From NCBI GenBank assembly GCA_900764105.1, contig CAAFMS010000026.1, positions 92,903-156,902 of the forward strand: a DNA stretch of 64,000 nt, in the 5' to 3' direction. Source of the DNA: Clostridia bacterium. GTDB taxonomy: Bacteria > Bacillota > Clostridia > Christensenellales > Borkfalkiaceae. The notes under the pieces are model-generated. The model did no database searches, had not been told where the DNA came from, and was given only the letters and a program-made list of their open reading frames with translations. Each line of letters opens with the position of its first letter. Position 1 is the first letter of the stretch. The position numbers were made by a program, and so were the translations under genes. This document shows positions 19,251-28,159 of this stretch, in pieces.

Positions 19251-20045
19251 ATGAAAAATATTATCGTAATAACGGGTGCTTCGAGCGGCATCGGCAGAGA
19301 GTTTGCCCTTATGCTCGATAAAATCGAAAATGCCGACGAGATATGGGCCGTCGCAAGAAGAGCGGACAGACTTTGCGAACTCGGCAAAGAACTAAAAACG
19401 CCCGTTAAGGCGTTGCCGCTCGATTTGTCGGACGAAAACGGCGTTTCGGAATATAAAAAAATACTCGGCGATGAGGAAGTAAACGTTAAAATGCTCGTCA
19501 ACTGCGCGGGCTACGGAAAATTCAATCACTACGAGAATATTCCGCCCGAAGTAAATCAGAATATGATTAACCTCAACGTAAAGGCGGTAGTCGGTATGGT
19601 AGACGCAACCCTTCCGAAAATGGGAGCGGGCGGCAGAATTATAAATATAGCGAGTTGCGCGGGCTTTCAACCCATACCATATATAAATATATACGCCGCG
19701 ACGAAAGCGTTCGTTCTCCACTACTCGAGAGCGTTAAACGTCGAACTTAAATACAGAGGAATTACCGTAACGGCGGTATGCCCGTACTGGACCAAGACCG
19801 AATTTTTCGACAGAGCGATTGCGAAAGACGAAAAAACGGTAATAATCAACTACGGCGTTATGTACGACCCGAAAAAAGTCGTGGCGAAGGCTTTGAAAGA
19901 CGCGTACAAGGGTAAAGACGTATCGGTTTACGGCGGCGTAAACAATTTTCAGAGGGCTTTGACTAAACTGTTGCCGCACAAACTCGTTATGAAAGTCTGG
20001 ATGGGTATGCAGAAATTCGACGGAACAAAGGATATAAGAAAATAG
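19251..20045 (+). CDS. Short-chain dehydrogenase/reductase
   Basis: 264 residues of the classical SDR family, NAD(P)-dependent. IIVITGASSGIGREFAL is the TGxxxGxG cofactor motif at residues 8-15, LVNCAGYG matches NNAG, INIASCAGFQPIP precedes the catalytic YAATK (Tyr and Lys at about residues 148 and 152), and PYWTKTEFF is the PG-region. Substrate is unknown; the DltE/YqjQ-like short-chain group is possible. AACGAGGT precedes the ATG. It stands alone, between an unknown gene and a Cys-rich miniprotein. The 126-bp upstream gap has a small CTTTCCC/GGGAAAG palindrome. Confidence 0.88.
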   Translation: MKNIIVITGASSGIGREFALMLDKIENADEIWAVARRADRLCELGKELKTPVKALPLDLSDENGVSEYKKILGDEEVNVKMLVNCAGYGKFNHYENIPPEVNQNMINLNVKAVVGMVDATLPKMGAGGRIINIASCAGFQPIPYINIYAATKAFVLHYSRALNVELKYRGITVTAVCPYWTKTEFFDRAIAKDEKTVIINYGVMYDPKKVVAKALKDAYKGKDVSVYGGVNNFQRALTKLLPHKLVMKVWMGMQKFDGTKDIRK

Positions 20046-20129
20046 AAGAGTAACACTTTTTTTCCCTTGTAAGTATAATAATACTGATAGCGCGTATACG
20101 CTACAATCTTACAGGAGGAAATCAAGAAT

Positions 20130-20345
20130 ATGATGAACTGTCTCGGACTCGGCGACAACTGTTGCCTTTGGATGCTTATAATCATCCTCATACTCTGCAT
20201 CTGCAAAAACGGTTGCTTAAACGGCATAATCGATAAGATTTGCGGTTGCGGATGTCTGCTTCCGTTACTTCTTCTCCTTTGCTGCTGCAAGGGCGGAGAC
20301 AATGGCGGTCCGAACTTCGGTTTCGGCGGCGGTTGCTGCAAGTAA
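20130..20345 (+). CDS. Cysteine-rich membrane miniprotein
   Basis: 71 residues (two adjacent ATG codons; an AGGAGG sits 9-12 bases upstream). Sequence: a short head with NCC, a hydrophobic segment WMLIIILILCICKNG, a second segment LLPLLLLLCCCKGG and a Gly/Asn tail ending GGGCCK. Thirteen of 71 residues are cysteine, several as CC or CCC. No family was recognised with certainty; small Cys/Gly-rich hydrophobic proteins occur in Clostridia, some sporulation-linked. A TATAAT at 20074-20079 is a possible -10 without a good -35. It ends at a long perfect terminator hairpin. Confidence 0.7.
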   Translation: MMNCLGLGDNCCLWMLIIILILCICKNGCLNGIIDKICGCGCLLPLLLLLCCCKGGDNGGPNFGFGGGCCK

Positions 20346-20353
20346 GTACATAT

Positions 20354-20390
20354 AAATGCGGTCGGCGAAAAGTTTTCGCCGACCGCATTT
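20354..20390. terminator. 18-bp perfect bidirectional terminator hairpin
   Basis: 20354-20371 is exactly complementary to 20373-20390, GC-rich inside with A/T tracts at both ends, so it can terminate transcription in both directions. It follows the Cys-rich miniprotein gene. Confidence 0.85.
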
Positions 20391-20391
20391 T

Positions 20392-20427
20392 ATGCCGAAC
20401 AAGAACAATATAAATCTTGCTCGGCAT
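20392..20427. terminator. Second hairpin, convergent gene end
   Basis: A 13-bp stem (20392-20404 with 20415-20427, one non-Watson-Crick position) is followed on the plus strand by ATTTTATTT. It lies immediately after the first terminator and just before the 3' end of the minus-strand esterase gene. Confidence 0.55.
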
Positions 20428-20430
20428 ATT

Positions 20431-21279
20431 TTATTTAATATATATTCCTATTTCTTCGAGCCATTCTACGGAAAGTCTTACCCATTCGGATATAGATTTC
20501 GACGCAGCCTTTATCGGTTCGTCGCTATTGTAAACGGTCATATCGCCGCACGAAAACCCGTGCTGACCTTTTCCGAAAACGTGAATGGAAAACGGAACCT
20601 TTTTTTCGTCGTATTTAAGCGCAGCCAAAAGCGCGTTCCTGCACGGCACCGCCCCGTCGTTATTCGTGGACCATATAAACGCGGGCGCGGACTTCTCGTT
20701 TATTAAATTCAGTATGTCCGTTTTCTTTTTGAGTTCTTCGTTGTCTGCGCCGCAGAGATTATCGAAACTGCCCATGTGGGCGGTATTTTTTTCGCTCGTG
20801 ATAACGGGATAACTCAATACCGTAGCGTTCGGGGTCGGGTCGTATTCGGGTTTAAAGTACGCTTTCCACTCGTCGCATACGTTTACGCTTCCAAGCATTG
20901 CCGCAAGGTGTCCGCCCGCCGAAAACCCTACCGCCGCAACCATATTTCTGTCGGTTTTAAGTTCATCGGCGTTTTTTCTTACGTATTCCATAGCCATTAC
21001 CGCCTCTAAAATAGCGTAAGGATATTTTACGGGAGCAACGGAATAGTTCAAAACGAACGAGTTGTATCCGTAAGAAAGATATTTGAGCGCGACGGGTTCG
21101 TCCTCTCTGAAACTGACCATACCGTAACCGCCGCCCGGAATAACGAGCATTGCGGGAGATTTTCTGTCTATATTGACCTCGCGGGAAACGTCGTGGATAT
21201 AAGTCGTCAGATACCCGCTTCCGTTTTCGGGGCGTTTTACCCCGAAGTATTCGTATAAATCGATTTTTTTCGTCTGCAT
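20431..21279 (-). CDS. Alpha/beta-hydrolase, acetyl-esterase type
   Basis: 282 residues. The oxyanion-hole region reads MLVIPGGGYGMVSF, the nucleophile elbow is GFSAGGHLAA (Ser near residue 121), FIWSTNNDGAVPCRNAL holds the acidic residue, and GKGQHGFSCG holds the catalytic His. This matches the esterase/lipase group used on acetylated xylo-oligosaccharides or small esters; the true substrate is unknown. No signal peptide, so cytoplasmic. It stands alone with a terminator beyond its 3' end. Confidence 0.85.
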   Translation of the reverse strand: MQTKKIDLYEYFGVKRPENGSGYLTTYIHDVSREVNIDRKSPAMLVIPGGGYGMVSFREDEPVALKYLSYGYNSFVLNYSVAPVKYPYAILEAVMAMEYVRKNADELKTDRNMVAAVGFSAGGHLAAMLGSVNVCDEWKAYFKPEYDPTPNATVLSYPVITSEKNTAHMGSFDNLCGADNEELKKKTDILNLINEKSAPAFIWSTNNDGAVPCRNALLAALKYDEKKVPFSIHVFGKGQHGFSCGDMTVYNSDEPIKAASKSISEWVRLSVEWLEEIGIYIK

Positions 21280-21390
21280 TTTATTTTCCGTCCTTTTTAG
21301 TAATTATTATAAGAACGATATAAATTTTACCACACTTCCGCATAAAAGAAAAGTAATTTTATTTAATTTTAGAAAAATCAATCTCATTAT

Positions 21391-21419
21391 TTGCTTTTCA
21401 TCGTCCGATTTGTTATAAT
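21391..21419 (+). promoter_or_regulatory. Promoter of the DUF1846 gene
   Basis: -35 TTGCTT (21391-21396) and -10 TATAAT (21414-21419), 17-bp spacer, followed by AAGGAG and the ATG at 21441. Confidence 0.75.
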
Positions 21420-21440
21420 TGAAAAAGGAGTATACGACAA

Positions 21441-22925
21441 ATGAAAAAAACGGGTTTTGACAGCGAAAAATATCTCAATCTTCAGTCCGAAAAAATTCTT
21501 GAAAGAATTGACGAATTCGGCGGAAAATTATACATAGAATTCGGCGGAAAATTATTCGACGACTTCCACGCGGCGAGAGTTCTCCCCGGGTTTGCCCCCG
21601 ATAACAAGATCAAAATGCTCGGCAAACTCAAAGACCGCGCCGAAATAGTTATCGTTATCAACAGCCACGACATAGAGAGAAACAAGGTGAGGGCCGACCT
21701 CGGCATTACCTACGATCAGGACGTCATAAGGCTTATAGATATTTTCAGAAGATACGGACTGTTCGTCGGAAGCGTCGTTCTCGCTCAATTCACCGAGGAA
21801 AACGAACCTGCCAAGACCTTCGAGGAAAAACTCAAATCGCTCGGCATAAAAGTGTACCGCCACTACCCGATTAAGGGCTACCCGAACAATATTCCGCTCA
21901 TCGTCAGCGAAAACGGCTACGGTAAGAACGACTATATCGAGACTTCGAGAGACCTTATCATCATCACCGCTCCCGGTCCGGGGTCGGGAAAAATGGCGAC
22001 CTGCCTTTCCCAACTCTATCAGGAACACCAGAGAGGCAATAAGGTAGGCTACGCGAAATACGAGACTTTTCCCATCTGGAATCTGCCTTTAAATCACATG
22101 GTGAACCTCGCTTACGAGGCGGCGACCGCAGACCTTAACGACGTCAATATGATTGACCCGTGGCACCTCGCGGCGTACGGCAAGCAAGCGGTAAACTACA
22201 ACCGCGACGTCGAAATTTTCCCCGTTCTGAACGCTATATTCGAGCAGATTATGGGAAAATCGCCGTATAAATCGCCTACGGATATGGGCGTAAACATGGC
22301 GGGCTACGCAATTTCGGACGACAGCGTCTGCGTGGAAGCGGCGAAGCAGGAAATTATCAGAAGATACTTAAACGCTCTCGCGAGAGAAAGGCGTAACGAC
22401 CTCGATTCGTCCGAGTCGGACAAAATCGATCTTATAATGAAGTCGCACGGAATAAGCGTTTCGGAGAGAAAGGTTTACGAGGTTTCCAACCGCGTTTCCG
22501 AAGAGAGAAACTGCCCCGCGGCGGCTATCGAACTCGACGACGGAACGATAATAACGGGCAAGACGAACGACCTGTTCGGCTGTTCATCGAGTATGATTTT
22601 AAACGCGCTCAAATATCTTGCGGGTATCGACGACAAAATCGACCTCATAAGCAAGAAGTCGATTATCCCCATTCAGGATCTGAAAATAAAATATCTCGGC
22701 AGCAAAAACCCGAGACTGCATATAGACGAAATGCTTATCGCGCTCTCCTCTTCGGCGGAACACGACGAGAACGCCGCCCTTGCGATTAATCAACTCCCGA
22801 AACTCAAAGACTGCGAAGTTCATACGACCGTTCTTCTCGCGCATAACGACGAAAAGTTTTTCAGAAAACTCGGCGTAAGACTTACCTCTAACCCGATTTT
22901 CAAAGACAGAACGAACAATCACTGA
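21441..22925 (+). CDS. DUF1846 (UPF0371) family protein
   Basis: 494 residues, full family length. The opening KTGFDSEKYLNLQSEKILER and EFGGKLFDDFHAARVLPGF, IVIVINSHDIERNKVR, and IITAPGPGSGKMATCLSQLY (a P-loop-like glycine motif near residue 181) are family features. DUF1846 proteins are widespread in Firmicutes; a nucleotide-related function has been proposed from structure but is not established. It is monocistronic with its own promoter and terminator. Confidence 0.9.
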   Translation: MKKTGFDSEKYLNLQSEKILERIDEFGGKLYIEFGGKLFDDFHAARVLPGFAPDNKIKMLGKLKDRAEIVIVINSHDIERNKVRADLGITYDQDVIRLIDIFRRYGLFVGSVVLAQFTEENEPAKTFEEKLKSLGIKVYRHYPIKGYPNNIPLIVSENGYGKNDYIETSRDLIIITAPGPGSGKMATCLSQLYQEHQRGNKVGYAKYETFPIWNLPLNHMVNLAYEAATADLNDVNMIDPWHLAAYGKQAVNYNRDVEIFPVLNAIFEQIMGKSPYKSPTDMGVNMAGYAISDDSVCVEAAKQEIIRRYLNALARERRNDLDSSESDKIDLIMKSHGISVSERKVYEVSNRVSEERNCPAAAIELDDGTIITGKTNDLFGCSSSMILNALKYLAGIDDKIDLISKKSIIPIQDLKIKYLGSKNPRLHIDEMLIALSSSAEHDENAALAINQLPKLKDCEVHTTVLLAHNDEKFFRKLGVRLTSNPIFKDRTNNH

Positions 22926-22936
22926 AAACGAACATA

Positions 22937-22974
22937 AAAACTGCGAACTTATCGAAAGACAAGTCCGCAGTTTT
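22937..22974 (+). terminator. Terminator of the DUF1846 gene
   Basis: A 14-bp stem with one mismatch (22937-22950 with 22961-22974) ends in TTTTCTT, 11 bp after the stop. Confidence 0.8.
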
Positions 22975-23008
22975 CTTATAATCGAGTATTCAATAAAATA
23001 TCAGTGGA

Positions 23009-23245
23009 CGGGACGTCGAGGGCGCCGTCCCCTACGGAAAAACATAATAAATTTCAAATGTTGATAAACGTGTTTTTTATTATTTTATTATTTTTACCGT
23101 ATTGAACAAACGGTTAAAATATTAATGTATACTTCGTTTTATCTCTGCAATTATAAGAATGTCACGATATTTACATTTTGCAATATATTATAAAAACTTT
23201 TGCTAAATTAAATACTTTGTAGGGGACGGCGCCCTCGACGTCCCG
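23009..23245. mobile_element. MITE-like element with perfect 27-bp terminal inverted repeats
   Basis: 23009-23035 and 23219-23245 are exact reverse complements. The arms are GC-rich (beginning CGGGACGTCGAGG) and enclose 183 bp of very AT-rich DNA without an open frame. Each arm can itself form a GGGACG/CGTCCC hairpin. No clear target-site duplication is visible. A related solitary half-arm lies at 38357-38386. The architecture suggests a non-autonomous transposable or REP-like element in the gap between the DUF1846 gene and the transporter gene. Confidence 0.7.
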
Positions 23246-23302
23246 CAAAAAGCACAAAATAAAATCAAAGAATTCTTTTAAACTTATTTTTCTCTTTAAA
23301 TT

Positions 23303-24256
23303 TCAAAATACATTCAGAAGCAGGGTCATAACGGGTATCGTGATTACCGAAGTCTCCACAGATAAAAGCACCGTGTTCGCCGCCGTATTCTGCCCCCTGC
23401 CTACCATTTCCGCATAGTTTAACGCCACGCTCGCCACGGGACAACAGAACAGAACGAAAAGCGTTTGTTTCAGTATCGTTTCTACGGGCAAGAAGTAAAA
23501 TATTCCCAATACCATAAGCGGAAATACTATTTGTTTGAAAAAACAAATAAGATAAAGCCGATAATTACAGAATATTCCCTTCAAGTCGGACGAGGCAAGC
23601 CTCATCCCCAGAACAAACATAAATATCGGCGTCGCCATTCTGCCGACAAGACCTATCATATCGCCGAGTTGGAAAAGAAAATCGTTTTCGTTCCCTATCA
23701 AGTGAACGTCGCAAAAGAATAGCGGCAACACGACGACGAGTATCAGAAGCGACGGATTTATCAGTATTTTTTTGACATTGACGTATTTTTTGTCGCCCGT
23801 AATCACGAAACACGCAAGCGACCAGCCGATTAAATTCAAACCGACCGCCGCAGTCGCCGAATATACCATAAGTTCTGAAATTTTATCGGGAAATACCGCC
23901 GTAAGTATAGGCAAGCCGAAAAACGCGTAGTTCGTCATCGCGGCGCACACGGTATAAATTCTATAATCGGCGTTTTCGTATTTCTTTCTGAATACCAAGT
24001 GGAACACGAGTATTACAAGGCACATCAGAATAACGACCGTAAAAAACGTGATTCCTATATTCATAAGCGAAGAAGGCGTAAAGCGACATCTGTCGAACGA
24101 ATACCATATAAGACACGGTTGACAAATATATATGAGTATTTTCGACAAGTCTTTCGAGGCGTGTTCGGAAACAAGGTTGGTTCTTTTCAGAATAAAACCG
24201 ACCGAGCCGACTATGAACATTATTAAAACCGCGTAAAGCGTAACTGTAAAATACAT
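23303..24256 (-). CDS. AEC-family transporter (auxin efflux carrier type)
   Basis: 317 residues with about ten hydrophobic segments in the 5+5 arrangement of the bile/arsenite/AEC permease fold. The opening LYAVLIMFIVGSVGFILKR, ICQPCLIWYSF, and YAFFGLPILTAVFP with the family GLP motif support the call. Bacterial AEC proteins export or exchange organic acids such as malate or malonate; the substrate is unknown. The last helix contains the usual NYAEMVGRG-like loop. It stands alone on the minus strand, downstream of the MITE-like element. Confidence 0.85.
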   Translation of the reverse strand: MYFTVTLYAVLIMFIVGSVGFILKRTNLVSEHASKDLSKILIYICQPCLIWYSFDRCRFTPSSLMNIGITFFTVVILMCLVILVFHLVFRKKYENADYRIYTVCAAMTNYAFFGLPILTAVFPDKISELMVYSATAAVGLNLIGWSLACFVITGDKKYVNVKKILINPSLLILVVVLPLFFCDVHLIGNENDFLFQLGDMIGLVGRMATPIFMFVLGMRLASSDLKGIFCNYRLYLICFFKQIVFPLMVLGIFYFLPVETILKQTLFVLFCCPVASVALNYAEMVGRGQNTAANTVLLSVETSVITIPVMTLLLNVF

Positions 24257-24345
24257 TGTTTTACTTCCGTGAAATCGATACCCCTATTTTATAACTTTTT
24301 CCATATTAAGTCAATCGTTATGAGATACATATATATCGTAGAGTT

Positions 24346-24386
24346 ATAGAAAAAAATAAGTAAATAGCCCCGCAAAAGCGGGGCTA
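24346..24386 (-). terminator. Terminator of the pgk-tpiA-gpmI operon
   Basis: A 9-bp GC-rich stem TAGCCCCGC/GCGGGGCTA (24365-24373 with 24378-24386) with an AAAA/TTTT loop is followed on the minus strand by a T-rich tract. Confidence 0.9.
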
Positions 24387-24403
24387 TAAGTCGATTATCC
24401 GTA

Positions 24404-25951
24404 TTATTTAACAATTAAGGACTTACCCGTCATTTCGGCAGGTATCTCCTCTCCCATCATTTCGAGGAGCGTCGGTGCAAGGTCGGCAAGAACGCCGTCT
24501 TTTCTGAGTTTCACGTTTTTATACTGTTCGCTGACAAGTATAACGGGTACTCTGTTCGTCGTGTGAGCCGTGAACGGTTCGCCGTCCGAATCTATCATTT
24601 TATCCGCGTTTCCGTGGTCGGCGGTGACTATGCAACTGCCGCCTTTCGCAAGTACCGCGTCGGTAACTTTTTTGATACAATCCTCAACCGTCTTTACGGC
24701 TTTAACCGCCGCGTCCAAAACGCCCGTGTGTCCGACCATATCGCAGTTTGCATAGTTCATAATGATTACGTCGAACTTATCCGATGCGATTTCTTCCAAC
24801 ACCTTATCGGTAACGAGATACGCGCTCATTTCGGGCTGCAAATCATAAGTGGCAACCTTGGGAGAAGGTATCAAATCTCTGTACTCGTTCTTTTCGGGGG
24901 CTTCCACTCCGCCGTTGAAGAAGAAGGTTACGTGCGCGTACTTTTCGGTCTCGGCGATACGAAGTTGAGTATATCCCTTATCCGAAAGGTATTTGCCGAG
25001 CGTGTTGTGAAGTTCCTGTTTCTTAAACGCGATTTTAACATGCTTGAAGGTTTCGTCGTACTTTGTAAATCCGACGTAGCAAAGACCGAGATAGCCTGTC
25101 TTTCTCTCGAAACCGTCGAAAACTTCTTCGGTGAACGCTCTCGAAATCTCTCTCGCTCTGTCGGGACGGAAGTTGAAGAATATTACCGAATCGCCTTTCT
25201 CGATTAAACCTACGGGCTTGCCGTTTTCGTAAATCGAGGTCGGAAGGATAAATTCGTCCGTAACTCCGTTTTTATAACTGTTTTCAACGGCGTCTTCCGC
25301 ATTGTCCGCCTTTTCACCGTTGCCGAGGGTCAACGCTTCGTAGCCTTTAACTACTCTTTCCCAACGGTTGTCTCTGTCCATAAAATAGTATCTGCCGCCA
25401 ACGGTCGCAATCTTGCCGACTCCGACTTTCTTAATCTCGGCTTCGAGTTCTTTGATAAACTCTATTCCGCTCGTCGGAGGAACGTCTCTTCCGTCCATAA
25501 AGCAATGAACGAAAACGTCTTTAACTCCCCTTCTCTTCGCCATTTCCAAAAGGGCAAACAAGTGAGTTATGTGGCTGTGAACGCCGCCCGACGACAAAAG
25601 TCCGTATAAATGAAGTTTTTTGCAGTTGTTTTTCGCATTGTCCATAGCGGCGATAAGTTCGGGATTTTCAAAGAAATCCCCGTCCTGTATCGACTTCGTT
25701 ATTCTCGTTAAGTCCTGATATACTATTCTGCCCGCGCCCATGTTAAGGTGTCCGACTTCGCTGTTTCCCATCTGTCCGTCGGGAAGCCCCACGCAAAGTC
25801 CGCTCGCGCCCAAAGTTGCGGAAGGATATTTCGCGGCAAGTTCCTTTACGACTCCCTCGTTTGCAATTTCGATAGCGTTGCCGTTTTTATCGGGGTTAAG
25901 CCCGTAACCGTCCATTATGAAAAGACATACGGGTCTGGTTTTCATTTTCAT
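24404..25951 (-). CDS. gpmI: 2,3-bisphosphoglycerate-independent phosphoglycerate mutase
   Basis: 515 residues. It interconverts 3- and 2-phosphoglycerate in glycolysis with two Mn ions. The N-terminal metal motif VCLFIMDGYGLNPD, the catalytic-serine region MGNSEVGHLNMGAGR, YFMDRDNRWERVVKGY, FNFRPDRAREISRAF and the C-terminal TADHGNADKM are all present. Start is at MKMKTRPV; the second Met is also possible. It is the third gene of a pgk-tpiA-gpmI cluster, 48 bp after tpiA. Confidence 0.97.
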   Translation of the reverse strand: MKMKTRPVCLFIMDGYGLNPDKNGNAIEIANEGVVKELAAKYPSATLGASGLCVGLPDGQMGNSEVGHLNMGAGRIVYQDLTRITKSIQDGDFFENPELIAAMDNAKNNCKKLHLYGLLSSGGVHSHITHLFALLEMAKRRGVKDVFVHCFMDGRDVPPTSGIEFIKELEAEIKKVGVGKIATVGGRYYFMDRDNRWERVVKGYEALTLGNGEKADNAEDAVENSYKNGVTDEFILPTSIYENGKPVGLIEKGDSVIFFNFRPDRAREISRAFTEEVFDGFERKTGYLGLCYVGFTKYDETFKHVKIAFKKQELHNTLGKYLSDKGYTQLRIAETEKYAHVTFFFNGGVEAPEKNEYRDLIPSPKVATYDLQPEMSAYLVTDKVLEEIASDKFDVIIMNYANCDMVGHTGVLDAAVKAVKTVEDCIKKVTDAVLAKGGSCIVTADHGNADKMIDSDGEPFTAHTTNRVPVILVSEQYKNVKLRKDGVLADLAPTLLEMMGEEIPAEMTGKSLIVK

Positions 25952-25999
25952 ATTGTATCTCCTTGAAAAAAGGGCGGAAAAAACTTCCGCCCCTCGTCT

Positions 26000-26752
26000 T
26001 TATTTGTTATAATTTACGATTTGCGAGAAGTCCTCGGCTTTCAAAGACGCGCCGCCGATAAGTCCGCCGTCGATTTCTTCCATAGCCATAAGTTCCTTGC
26101 AGTTTTTGACGTTCATAGAACCGCCGTACTGTATTCTCGTCTTTTCCGCAATAGACCTGTGGAATTTCTTGGCGAGAACGTGTCTGATATATCCGATGGT
26201 ATTGTTCGCGTCGGTAGCCGTTGCGGTCTTGCCTGTGCCTATTGCCCATACGGGTTCGTAAGCGATAACGATTTTGTCGAAGTCTTTGGACTTAAATCCT
26301 TTAAGACCTTCGACGAGTTGTCTCTCAAGAACTTTTTCGGTAAGTCCTCCCTCTCTCTCCGTTTCGGTTTCGCCAACGCAGACGATCGGTTTAAGTTTAG
26401 CGTTCAAAGCCGCCTGTACTCTCTTGTTTACCGTCTCGTCGGTCTCTCCGAAATACTGCCTTCTTTCGCTGTGTCCGATGATGACGTAATCTACTTTGAG
26501 TTCTTTGAGCATATCCGCGGAAATTTCGCCCGTAAACGCTCCTTTTTCAGCCCAGTGAACGTTTTCCGCGCCGATTTTTATCTGCGAACCCTTAGCCGCT
26601 CTCTTAGCCGTCTGAATATCCGTGAAAGGAACGCACAAAACGACGTCGCAATCTGCGTTTTCAACGAGCGGTTTAAGTTCTTCTATCATGGCTTTCGTTT
26701 CAGCCATGGTCTTGTTCATTTTCCAGTTTCCTGCAATAATCGCTTTTCTCAT
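26000..26752 (-). CDS. tpiA: Triosephosphate isomerase
   Basis: 250 residues. It interconverts dihydroxyacetone phosphate and glyceraldehyde 3-phosphate. The signature is complete: GNWKMNKT with the substrate Lys at residue 13, IIGHSERRQYFGE with the catalytic His, and AYEPVWAIGTGKTA with the catalytic Glu and loop 6. QYGGSMNVKNCKEL and GGLIGGASLKAEDF close the barrel. Located 18 bp after pgk. Confidence 0.98.
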   Translation of the reverse strand: MRKAIIAGNWKMNKTMAETKAMIEELKPLVENADCDVVLCVPFTDIQTAKRAAKGSQIKIGAENVHWAEKGAFTGEISADMLKELKVDYVIIGHSERRQYFGETDETVNKRVQAALNAKLKPIVCVGETETEREGGLTEKVLERQLVEGLKGFKSKDFDKIVIAYEPVWAIGTGKTATATDANNTIGYIRHVLAKKFHRSIAEKTRIQYGGSMNVKNCKELMAMEEIDGGLIGGASLKAEDFSQIVNYNK

Positions 26753-26770
26753 TTGATTTAACTCCGTATA

Positions 26771-28087
26771 TTATTTATTGTTAAGACATTCGATGCCCGG
26801 AAGTTTTTTGCCTTCGAAGAGTTCCAAAGACGCTCCGCCGCCCGTCGAAATATGAGTCATTTTGTCCGCATATCCGAGTTGAGCAACCGCCGCCGCGCTG
26901 TCTCCTCCGCCGATAATCGTAGTCGCGCCCTTGCACTCCGCCATAGCCTTGGCGATAGCGATAGTACCTTCCGCAAGCGTGGGGTTCTCGAATACTCCCA
27001 TGGGTCCGTTCCAGATAATGGTCTTGGCTCCGACAAGAGCGTCTGCGAAAAGTTTCGCGGTCTCGGGTCCGATGTCGCACGATTCCATGGTCGGGTCGAA
27101 ATCTCCGACTTTTCTTACGACCGTTTCAACGGGCGCGTCGATAGGATCGGGGAACGCTTTTACGAGTACGCCGTCTACGGGAAGAAGAAGTTTCTTTCCC
27201 TCGGCTTTCGCTTTTGCCATCATCTCTTTGCAGTAATCGATCTTGGTGTCGTCTACGAGCGATATGCCTACTTCATAGCCCTGCGCTTTAAGGAATGTGT
27301 AAGCCATACCGCCGCCTATTATAAGCGTGTCGCATTTGTCGAGAAGATTCGATATAACGTTGAGTTTATCGGCAACTTTCGCGCCGCCCAAAATCGCAAC
27401 AAACGGTCTTACGGGATGTTCTAAGGCGTCAGCCATAACGGTGAGTTCCTTTTCGATAAGGAAACCGCAAACCGCAGTCTTGACAAAACCGTATTCGACG
27501 ATTGCCGCCGTGGAAGCGTGAGAACGGTGAGCCGTTCCGAACGCGTCGTTTACATATATATCGCAGAAAGAAGCGAGTTCCTTACAGAAGTTTTCGTCTC
27601 TGCCCTCTTCGCCCGCGTCGAAACGAAGGTTTTCGAGAAGAACGCATTCTCCCTCTTTCAAAGCGGCAACCTTAGCCTTGGCGTCGTCGCCTACTATATC
27701 GGTAGCGAACGCAACCTTGCCGTCTAAAAGTTCGTTAAGTCTCTTAGCGACGGGAGCAAGCGTGAATTTCTTCAAATCGCCTTTGAGAGCCTTCGCTATA
27801 TACTCCGCCTTAGCGGCCGCTCTTTCGTTTTCGGGAAGAGCCTCGACCGCTTTCTTTTCCTTTTTGTTCAGACCGAAACCTTCGGTGAATATGTTGTGGG
27901 GTTTCCCGAGATGCGAACAGAGAATAACCTTTGCGCCGTGATCCATAAGATATTTGATCGTGGGAAGCGCGCCGTTGATACGGTTTTCGTCGGTTATCAC
28001 GCCGTCTTTCATAGGTACGTTGAAATCGCACCTTACAAGACATCTTTTGCCCTTAACGTCTACGTCTCTTATTGTTTTTTTGTTCAT
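26771..28087 (-). CDS. pgk: Phosphoglycerate kinase
   Basis: 438 residues, longer than the usual 395 because of an insertion near residues 68-95 ([20 protein letters not shown]), seen in some clostridial Pgk. It makes ATP from 1,3-bisphosphoglycerate. [20 protein letters not shown] carries the substrate motif, [36 protein letters not shown] and the nucleotide motif [15 protein letters not shown] are present. AGGAGATAAATC precedes the ATG, and a near-consensus promoter starts the operon. Confidence 0.98.
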   Translation of the reverse strand: MNKKTIRDVDVKGKRCLVRCDFNVPMKDGVITDENRINGALPTIKYLMDHGAKVILCSHLGKPHNIFTEGFGLNKKEKKAVEALPENERAAAKAEYIAKALKGDLKKFTLAPVAKRLNELLDGKVAFATDIVGDDAKAKVAALKEGECVLLENLRFDAGEEGRDENFCKELASFCDIYVNDAFGTAHRSHASTAAIVEYGFVKTAVCGFLIEKELTVMADALEHPVRPFVAILGGAKVADKLNVISNLLDKCDTLIIGGGMAYTFLKAQGYEVGISLVDDTKIDYCKEMMAKAKAEGKKLLLPVDGVLVKAFPDPIDAPVETVVRKVGDFDPTMESCDIGPETAKLFADALVGAKTIIWNGPMGVFENPTLAEGTIAIAKAMAECKGATTIIGGGDSAAAVAQLGYADKMTHISTGGGASLELFEGKKLPGIECLNNK

Positions 28088-28127
28088 GATTTATCTCCTT
28101 TTTCCGGAAATTTTATTTTTCGTATAT

Positions 28128-28156
28128 ATAATACGCTTTATCGGCAAAATTGTCAA
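28128..28156 (-). promoter_or_regulatory. Promoter of pgk-tpiA-gpmI
   Basis: -10 TATTAT (28128-28133) and -35 TTGACA (28151-28156), 17-bp spacer, minus strand, about 40 bases before pgk. Confidence 0.8.
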
Positions 28157-28159
28157 ATA

